A stretch of 64,000 nucleotides of DNA from Mytilisepta virgata (taxonomy: Eukaryota > Mollusca > Bivalvia > Mytilida > Mytilidae). Below are positions 59,301 through 64,000 of the stretch, piece by piece. The stretch covers positions 124,001 to 188,000 of the forward strand of contig JAPWFG010000015.1 of the NCBI GenBank assembly GCA_028015205.1, in the 5' to 3' direction. Position 1 is the first letter of the stretch. Each line of letters begins with the position of its first letter. The translations under genes were made by a program, and so were the position numbers. Under the pieces are notes generated by a model. That model searched no databases and was not told where the DNA came from. It saw nothing but the letters and a program-made list of their open reading frames with translations.

Positions 59301-62300
59301 GGGGTCCAGGAGGTCCACTTAGTCCATCCTGTCCTTTATCTCCTGGCAATCCAGGGGGTCCCTGAAATTAAAATTACAACAAAACACTTTAATGTCAATT
59401 AAATATTTATTATAATGATTAACATGCTTTAAGTTGAATTTTTCAAAATTTAACCAATCAAAAATCTCCTTTTTTAACCTTGCAGGAATTTTGGTAGAAC
59501 TGTACGAAGGTACCAAGAATTATTTGCTTCAAATCCATCAAGTTTAGTAACAATCTGTTCAGTTTCTCTTAAGAGCAAGAATTTCTAATACATTTTTTAA
59601 TAGGGTCCAATGTTTACTGATTGGATGATGTTGCCATGGCCCTCCTGGATTTCCAATCAGGACCATAGTAATAACACCTATTACTGACATATGTAAAAAC
59701 CTATTTGTAAAATCTGGGTTCAATCAAGTAAATAGGTCTTGAGGAGAAATCTTTCAAAGTTCAGCCAATTTAGTGGCCATGTTTCTTGAAGGACAGATGA
59801 CAGATGTCAAGTGAATGCACTTTTATCTATTTATTCTGTGATAATAATTAGAAATTGACTACATATTTTTTTACCTGAGGTCCTGCTTCTCCACTGGGTC
59901 CAGGTTCACCTTGGGCACCAGGATATCCTGGGGATCCCCTCTCTCCTTGTGGTCCAGAAACACCTGAAGGACCTTGTGGACCCTGAAAGACAAATGAAAC
60001 ATAACTTTTCTTGTTGATACTTTATTTTGATGTTACAAAGTAAAAGAAGTAATTAGCTGTCCATCTGACAGCAAACTCGACATTAGTCCAACACTGTTAG
60101 GGGCTGCATCTCCTGACTACCCAGTCTGATACATTAATAAACAGAAATTTTTCCAATATCTTTATTTGGCTAAACATTGAAGTTGGCAACAGCTATTATT
60201 CCACTATATAAATTTAAATCTAGTAATGATATCATTTGATTGGTCTAGAGCAGCCCAAGTGACATGTAACAAACCATCGTGTTACCCTCTCGATATTTTT
60301 AACACTAATGTTACAAATCAACAGCCGAAGTAAAAGAAAATGTGAAACATTTCCATGTGTTATTCATATTATTTCATTATTGTTTATTTTTCATTAAATT
60401 TGTTCTTGTTGAAACATAATTTTTTTCCTTTCAGAAACTACACTAGGGATAGTTGAATAAATTATTAATTTCGCTTTCATTAGTGAAATATGAAGATATG
60501 TTTACCCTCGAAAAGTCATGTTTCGTCTGGCATGCCCTCGGGGAAACATGACTTTACTCGGGTGACCAAATCCTCACATTTCACTAATGCAAGGAAAATA
60601 AATGTATATTTTTACATCAATTCCTGGAGTGAAATATGACTTTTCAGTTCACTAATGAATTTTCAGAAATCCCAGTATTTCACAATACTCAATGTAATAC
60701 ATTTATTATATTACTAACTTGTGGTCCAGGGTTTCCACGATCACCTGATTGTCCATTTTGTCCTGGTGGACCTGGTTCACCATCTCTGCCTTCTGGTCCT
60801 GTTGGGCCAGTTTCTCCTCGATCTCCCTATTAAAATAAATAATATATAATATATATCACTCCACAAATTATATCATTATTTCTCCTATTCTTGACGTGTT
60901 TAATCAGTGGGATAAAAATACATAATATTTTTAATCACTCCCCAATGATTAAATTTCTGCATTTTTTTTTTTACGTTTATTTGAAAGATAAACTAGAGAA
61001 GTTCCGAAATGGCGTACATGCATAGCAACTGCATTTTCTTGAGGTTTTTGTTGAAAATCATAGGAGAAACAAATAGGATTCTCCTTCAATTTACTCGCGA
61101 GTTAAATTTTAGATTTTAACACACTCGTTGAAAATACACTCGTTGAAAATAAAAAATTATTCTATCTCGGGTGGAGAAATTCCCTAACTCGATCGTACCT
61201 GAAGGAGAATCTATAAATATTTATAATATGGTAAACCTTTAAATCTAAAATTACACCTTAAATTCTTCAATGATATTTGCCTATCAAAGATCAAGATTAA
61301 TTTTCTGATAAATTCAGAGTACTTTTCAAATATCAAATTTCTTGCTATAAAATCATTTGTTTCTAAAACTGAACTATAAAAAATTTTGACAGAGAAACAT
61401 TGACGATAAGTTCTCTTAATCACTGTATCAGCAGAGATGCCAACCCTACTTAATTAGGAGTCAAATTTTGGCCGGGAGTTCTGGGCCTGCCTAGGACCCC
61501 AATGTGGTCTAGGGGCAAAACCGTTCGGCCATTTTAAAACATTAAAGGGTCTATATTATAGGGGAGTGAAACATGTGCTTATATCTTCATCACCTGGACG
61601 TTTCTTCTTATCCCAATAAAGTCTTACCTGTCTCAGACATACAGATCAAATTCTGATAATTTACCAAAAATGGAACTGAGAATAAAAAAAAAATCCAAAC
61701 TTTTTACCACTCGGAGTAATAAGGTAATATAATCAGAGAGCAGTTTTTCAGCCGAAAATTTGTATAAACTCTGCCAAAATCGTTGGCACATCTGTATCAG
61801 TCATCAATTCAGTCATTAATAGTTAATCCCTTTCAGAATAGATAACCAAACAATAAAAGATAATTCAGCCAACAGGTTATTGCAATACAGTGGAATCTCT
61901 GCAAACCGAACAGCTATCGAACTGTAAAAATTGGCCGGTTTTGAGAAGTTCCCGTCTTTACTGAAATCCGACCGGAAGTAAATGAATTTGAATAGCGAAA
62001 TACATAATTTACTACATTTGCATGGTTTTTCTTTAAATTTTACTAAATCGTAGTCTTTTAGGTCCGATGTTAATTTTTTGGTAGCAACAGAAGTTAAAAA
62101 CTGTTATTTAAACAGAGTTTTTCCAGTACATACCAATGAGGTTTTGTTTAAAATACGCTTCTCAATGAAGAGAATGAAAGTTTGGCTGGTATTTAGAGGT
62201 GTGTTTGACAGGAATATATATGTTTAGGACCGCAAATTATCTCCAGTATTCGGGATTCAGAGTGGCCAGTTTTTGGAGGATTTTTTTACTTGAAAATATA

Positions 62301-64000
62301 GGTGAGAAATCCGGACCAGAATAAAACGATCAGTTTGCAGAGGTATCCTGTTTTCAGAGGGGCCAGTTTAGGTGAGTTCTACTGTACAGCTGTAACCGTG
62401 TTTTTCATAGAAGAAAAGAACATGATATGTGTGAAATCCAAAGAATTCTTAGAAAGTAAAATAATTTTTCAATAAAACAACAGTATGAGCTTGTTTTTTT
62501 TCCCCTACTATTAAGGAATATTTACTACCATGTACACAAAAGCTCCTTGGTTTGAAAATAAGAATATTATTGTGTATTTTTATGAAAAGTGTCCACTTTT
62601 ATTATATTTTTCTGATCATACCAATGAATTGAACAATCAACTTTTTTTTCGAATTCTATACTCTGTGAATGAATGAAAACAAAACGGCACAAAAGTTTTT
62701 TGGGTCGAGCTAAATATAGCCATTGTAATTATAAAAATTCTAAAATTTAAAAGGGCCAATGCCATATTGTCATGCACAGCACAACCTTTCTAGTAGCTGA
62801 GCCAAACCCCTTTATAATGACCAAGTTGGTTTCAGCCCAACTTTCATGTTAAACTGAATTAGCGGTTACAGTCAAACCTACTTTAATTAAAGGGCACCTC
62901 TAAATAGCAAATCACTGTCTATAAAGGGCACTGTGAAAATGTCCCTAGTCTCAACTAAACATGTTAAATTAACCTCTGTATAAAGCACACCTGCTAACAA
63001 AATGCACATTTCTTTGGTCCAATGTATGCCCTCTATACAGACTGTATAATGAAACTGCCCATATTCAGATATTTTTTGACAACATTTGAGACTGGTACTT
63101 GTACCTGCATTTTGTTAATTTATTGCACAAGGTAAGATGTGAGTAAAGTATAGGTATCATAGAATAAAATATCAGACGACAGATAAATTATTGATGTGTC
63201 ATTGTATCGATTTAAATTACACAACATATAACATTTTTGTTACCAGAATTCATTGAAAGAGCTGGATACCAGTTGTATTGTGTTGAATTTATATGTTTGC
63301 ACATTTGTTCCCAAGAGATTTTTGTCTGACACTGAATATATGTTGTAATGAAGGCTGACTGTACAATGTAATATTACATTGTAATGAACGCTGACTGTAC
63401 AATGTAATATAACGTTGTAATGAAGGCTGACTGTACAATGTAATATTATGTTGTAATGAAGGCTGACTGTACAATGTAATATAACGTTGTAGTGAACGCT
63501 GACTGTACAATGTAATAAAATAAACAAAATACAGTAAATTCCAGTAAAGCTGAAGTGCAGGGTACTTAAGCAAAACTCTTCCTTTTCATTGTTTACACTT
63601 ATGTCCTTTTCTTTAAATGTGATAAGAATGTGAAAAAAACTGAATTTACATAGAAGTAAACGACTTAAAAGTAAGCTAGAAGTTAACTTTATACTTAATA
63701 TATAAAAGGAAAAACACATCTGATTTATTCAGGCTATCAGGTTAGACTTCCAAAATATAAAATAATATAAATTCTGGACTCTTGGAGTATAAAAACAGTT
63801 CATCACACCCAATGTATTCAACTCGAGCATGTTGGAATAAACAGTTTTGAATTTACTTGAAATTAATGAGCAAAAATTTGGGTTGGGTCAGCAATTTTCA
63901 CATATCCACAGCATTTGAATAAAGAGTTTTTGACATACTTACTCTTGAGCCGGGTTTTCCAGGGCTTCCGATAAATCCTGTGTTTCCTTGTGGACCAGGC
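38235..64000 (-). CDS. Fibrillar collagen alpha chain, 3' part (19 exons seen; 5' part outside the window)
   Basis: An extracellular matrix collagen reads right to left. Exons (5' to 3'): 64000-63943 (partial), 60826-60719, 59982-59875, 59361-59254, 54678-54571, 53662-53609, 52588-52535, 51156-51103, 50621-50568, 49887-49834, 48823-48752, 47686-47651, 46944-46900, 45983-45921, 44686-44530, 43938-43832, 40964-40893, 39293-39090, 38378-38235. All junctions are GT-AG and the frame is continuous. Helical exons start with a Gly codon and are 108, 54, 72, 36 or 45 bp, the nine-base-multiple pattern of fibrillar collagens. The 3' exons encode a telopeptide and a COLFI trimerisation propeptide ending VCFN and TAA. 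Additional helical exons could be hidden in the large gaps at 54679-59253 and 60827-63942, but none was visible. Which fibrillar clade this belongs to cannot be said here. Confidence 0.95.
39090..39293 (-). CDS. COLFI propeptide exon 4, 204 bp
   Basis: It encodes [14 protein letters not shown], then [12 protein letters not shown] and VEMFGNCA, with the sixth and seventh conserved cysteines of the family numbering. Confidence 0.93.
39851..40012. mobile_element. Hairpin MITE-like inverted repeat in a collagen intron
   Basis: Arms of about 62 bp (39851-39912 and 39951-40012) are complementary except for a few bases around GGGCTTATC. They flank a 38-bp loop. There is no coding capacity. Confidence 0.85.
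40140..40480. repeat. Degenerate ACATGTGTGTCAC-type repeat array
   Basis: Many irregular copies of CACATGTG, GTGACAC and ATGCGTG words produce alternating purine-pyrimidine sequence over 340 bp. A short frame inside it is an artefact. Confidence 0.75.
40893..40964 (-). CDS. COLFI propeptide exon 3, 72 bp
   Basis: It encodes [20 protein letters not shown], matching the tryptophan-rich middle of the domain. It was found by frame and splice continuity between flanking exons; donor GTTAGG. Confidence 0.88.
41455..41740. repeat. Poly-C/poly-A low-complexity tracts
   Basis: Runs of 7-12 C alternate with A runs, within sequence repeated near 42140-42180. Confidence 0.8.
42190..43032. repeat. Tandem repeat (about 170-190 bp unit, three copies), GAC microsatellite and terminal hairpin
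   Basis: Units containing CTGTTGGGACCAAAACTCC and CCCAACCTTCCTTTTGTGG recur near 42495, 42658 and 42818. A (GAC)n run at 42946-42988 follows, and the block ends with a perfect-looking hairpin of ATACGACCGCAAAA and its complement (43003-43032). This looks like the end of a dispersed mobile element. Confidence 0.75.
43832..43938 (-). CDS. COLFI propeptide exon 2, 107 bp
   Basis: It encodes [19 protein letters not shown] and GETCIPAG. The calcium-site residues (DPN and the later Asp) are kept. The cysteine expected after the NGG position is Thr. Confidence 0.93.
44230..44400. repeat. Tandem duplication of about 75-80 bp units
   Basis: AGCCATATCTTTTA and CCTGACAATATGCACATCTCC / CCTGACAACATGCACATCTCC blocks occur twice. 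They are part of a dispersed repeat that ends in CAGACAGACAGAC. Confidence 0.6.
44530..44686 (-). CDS. COLFI propeptide exon 1, 157 bp
   Basis: It contains a helical linker ([11 protein letters not shown]), then [20 protein letters not shown], the start of the COLFI domain with its first cysteine. It ends in phase 1 and joins GGT. Confidence 0.92.
45355..45525. mobile_element. Decayed copy of the 56169-56378 MITE
   Basis: It shares TTATTGCGAAAAATG, AAATCGCATTTTGGTCT and GCAATAATTTCTGAA with the intact copy; the left end is lost. Confidence 0.65.
45921..45983 (-). CDS. Collagen C-telopeptide exon, 63 bp
   Basis: It encodes a non-helical segment starting [11 protein letters not shown] and containing one lysine (NQK), a possible cross-link site. 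The following exon starts YGDEPS; a Gly-Asp bond there would suit BMP1/tolloid cleavage (inference). Confidence 0.88.
46055..46190 (-). mobile_element. SINE 3' fragment in a collagen intron
   Basis: The minus strand reads the same GGATTGCCAATTTTCC, CTCCGG-like and ACTGGCCGCC blocks as the SINE body at about 3690-3780, without the tRNA head. It is a 5'-truncated copy inside the intron between collagen exons 45983 and 46900. Confidence 0.65.
46900..46944 (-). CDS. Last helical collagen exon, 45 bp
   Basis: Five triplets, [15 protein letters not shown], end the triple helix; donor GTGAGT. Confidence 0.92.
47275..47580. repeat. Two tandem repeats: 92-bp unit x2 and about 37-bp unit x3
   Basis: CACATGTTCTTAATAATGTG starts two 92-bp units (47275 and 47367). 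AATTTAATTTTCTCATGTGT then recurs at about 37-bp spacing. Confidence 0.8.
47651..47686 (-). CDS. Collagen Gly-X-Y exon, 36 bp
   Basis: Four triplets, [12 protein letters not shown]; acceptor TTATTATAG, donor GTAAGT. Confidence 0.9.
48497..48622. mobile_element. Hairpin MITE-like inverted repeat in a collagen intron
   Basis: The left arm begins AGAATAATAGGTAGTTTC and the right arm ends GAAACTACCTATTATTCT. The arms pair through GATATAGTCAG and AACTCGCCC / GGGCTCATCT with a tiny loop. Confidence 0.85.
48752..48823 (-). CDS. Collagen Gly-X-Y exon, 72 bp
   Basis: Eight triplets, GNNGAR to GLPGPA; donor GTATGT. Together with the next 36-bp exon it makes 108 bp. Confidence 0.92.
49834..49887 (-). 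CDS. Collagen Gly-X-Y exon, 54 bp
   Basis: Six triplets, GPAGET to GPPGQP; donor GTAAGT. Confidence 0.92.
50568..50621 (-). CDS. Collagen Gly-X-Y exon, 54 bp
   Basis: Six triplets, GDKGWP to GLPGPQ; donor GTAGGT. Confidence 0.92.
51103..51156 (-). CDS. Collagen Gly-X-Y exon, 54 bp
   Basis: Six triplets, GASGQT to GRTGSK; donor GTAGGG. Confidence 0.92.
51380..51885. repeat. Minisatellite, about 51-54 bp unit, nine to ten copies
   Basis: The unit is approximately GTCAAAGCATATCATGTTG plus TTTCAGGTGAGGTGTGTTAG and ATTCCAATGTGAG. Copies differ by small indels and substitutions. Confidence 0.9.
51886..52342. repeat. Minisatellite, 34-bp unit, about 13 copies
   Basis: The unit is ACATTGCTGAACATGTG plus TACCACAAACAAATGTG with CTAAAC / ATTTT variants. 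Because 34 is not a multiple of 3, all frames of the minus strand cycle through the same peptide pattern, giving spurious open frames. Confidence 0.93.
52535..52588 (-). CDS. Collagen Gly-X-Y exon, 54 bp
   Basis: Six triplets, GPAGES to GQQGPP; donor GTGAGT. Confidence 0.92.
53609..53662 (-). CDS. Collagen Gly-X-Y exon, 54 bp
   Basis: Six triplets, GPSGPS to GERGER; acceptor TTTTTCAG, donor GTAATG. Confidence 0.92.
54571..54678 (-). CDS. Collagen Gly-X-Y exon, 108 bp
   Basis: Twelve triplets from GPAGLN to GPPGPQ; acceptor TATTTGTAG, donor GTAAAA. It is preceded by the largest gap between seen exons (4.6 kb). Confidence 0.93.
56169..56378. mobile_element. MITE-like element, 210 bp, terminal inverted repeats
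   Basis: The ends are TACTGTAAATTCGGAAATTA and its near complement TAATTTCTGAATTTACAGTA. A related, more decayed copy lies at about 45355-45525. Confidence 0.75.
56554..57086. repeat. Long inverted repeat in a collagen intron
   Basis: The left arm (GACTCACACCCTGCATACTG, then GTTCTGTAAACC) is complementary to the right arm (GGTTTGCAGAACTGTATGCA, then GGGTGTGTGACT). Between them lie GGGCAGAGGGG-type blocks repeated at about 56650 and 56898. Confidence 0.65.
59254..59361 (-). CDS. Collagen Gly-X-Y exon, 108 bp
   Basis: Twelve triplets from GPPGLP to GSPGEP; acceptor AATTTCAG, donor GTAAGT. Confidence 0.93.
59875..59982 (-). CDS. Collagen Gly-X-Y exon, 108 bp
   Basis: Twelve triplets from GPQGPS to GEAGPQ; acceptor TCTTTCAG, donor GTAAAA. 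Confidence 0.93.
60478..60600. mobile_element. Hairpin MITE-like inverted repeat in a collagen intron
   Basis: The arms ATTAGTGAAATATGAAGATA and CTCACATTTCACTAAT pair, with inner AAAGTCATGTTT / AAACATGACTTT. This is the third hairpin of this general kind in the gene. Confidence 0.7.
60719..60826 (-). CDS. Collagen Gly-X-Y exon, 108 bp
   Basis: Twelve triplets from GDRGET to GNPGPQ; acceptor TTTTAATAG, donor GTTAGT. Confidence 0.93.
61068..61212. repeat. Hairpin with GATTCTCCTTCA arms
   Basis: The arms GGATTCTCCTTCA and TGAAGGAGAATC flank ACTCG-rich inner sequence with a duplicated CACTCGTTGAAAATA. Confidence 0.6.
63345..63520. repeat. Minisatellite, about 35-36 bp unit, five copies
   Basis: The unit is approximately GTTGTAATGAAGGCTGACTG plus TACAATGTAATAT. 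Repetitive minus-strand frames over it are artefacts. Confidence 0.9.
63943..64000 (-). CDS. Collagen Gly-X-Y exon (partial at window edge)
   Basis: It encodes repeats ending GSPGKPGSR before the donor GTAAGT. The 5' part lies beyond the window. Confidence 0.9.

Noticed and set aside
63240..63719. Minus-strand frame of 159 codons with HCTVSLHYN repeats
   Set aside because: It is produced by a 35-36 bp minisatellite. It has no splice or domain support and lies in a collagen intron.

Overview
The window is animal nuclear DNA, most probably from a bivalve mollusc. I suspect a marine mussel, because several dispersed repeats look like mussel repeat families, but that is recognition and not a search. 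The DNA is AT-rich, with long introns, many homopolymer tracts and many decayed mobile elements. There are three zones.

(1) Positions 1-13970 and 31746-33060 hold an old tandem duplication of about 6.9 kb. Copy 1 is 1-6864. Copy 2 is 8614-13970, resumed at 31746-33060. The duplicated unit has no intact host gene. It carries LINE and reverse-transcriptase remnants, a tRNA-derived SINE, a short inverted-terminal-repeat element and simple repeats.

(2) A complete Maverick/Polinton (adintovirus-like) element of 17,775 bp (13971-31745) is inserted in copy 2. It has about 275-bp terminal inverted repeats and a perfect 6-bp target duplication, AAGGTA. The matching uninterrupted site is still present in copy 1 near 5496-5501. 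Every module of a virus-like life cycle is open: protein-primed DNA polymerase B (15877-21160, four exons), retroviral-type integrase with a chromodomain (25775-26950), packaging ATPase (24826-25485), minor capsid protein (26959-27378), major capsid protein (27751-29222, two exons) and adenain-like protease (29219-29659). Small basic proteins (24121-24498, 24491-24829, 27379-27741) are probably virion or core proteins. Less usual cargo is a three-exon type I membrane glycoprotein (22226-23550), two proteins with PC4-like single-strand DNA-binding folds (25561-25791; 29897-30802), a 79-residue single-pass membrane protein and an orphan helical protein. Genes from 24121 to 29659 abut or overlap by a few bases. 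Three transcription units have an AATAAA signal overlapping the stop codon.

(3) From 38235 to the right edge, on the minus strand, lies the 3' part of a fibrillar collagen gene. Nineteen exons can be placed exactly: thirteen Gly-X-Y exons, one telopeptide exon and five C-propeptide (COLFI) exons ending in TAA at 38235. The propeptide lacks the two cysteines that normally form inter-chain disulfides. The introns carry MITE-like hairpins, minisatellites and a SINE fragment. Between 33061 and 38234 there are only tandem and dispersed repeats.
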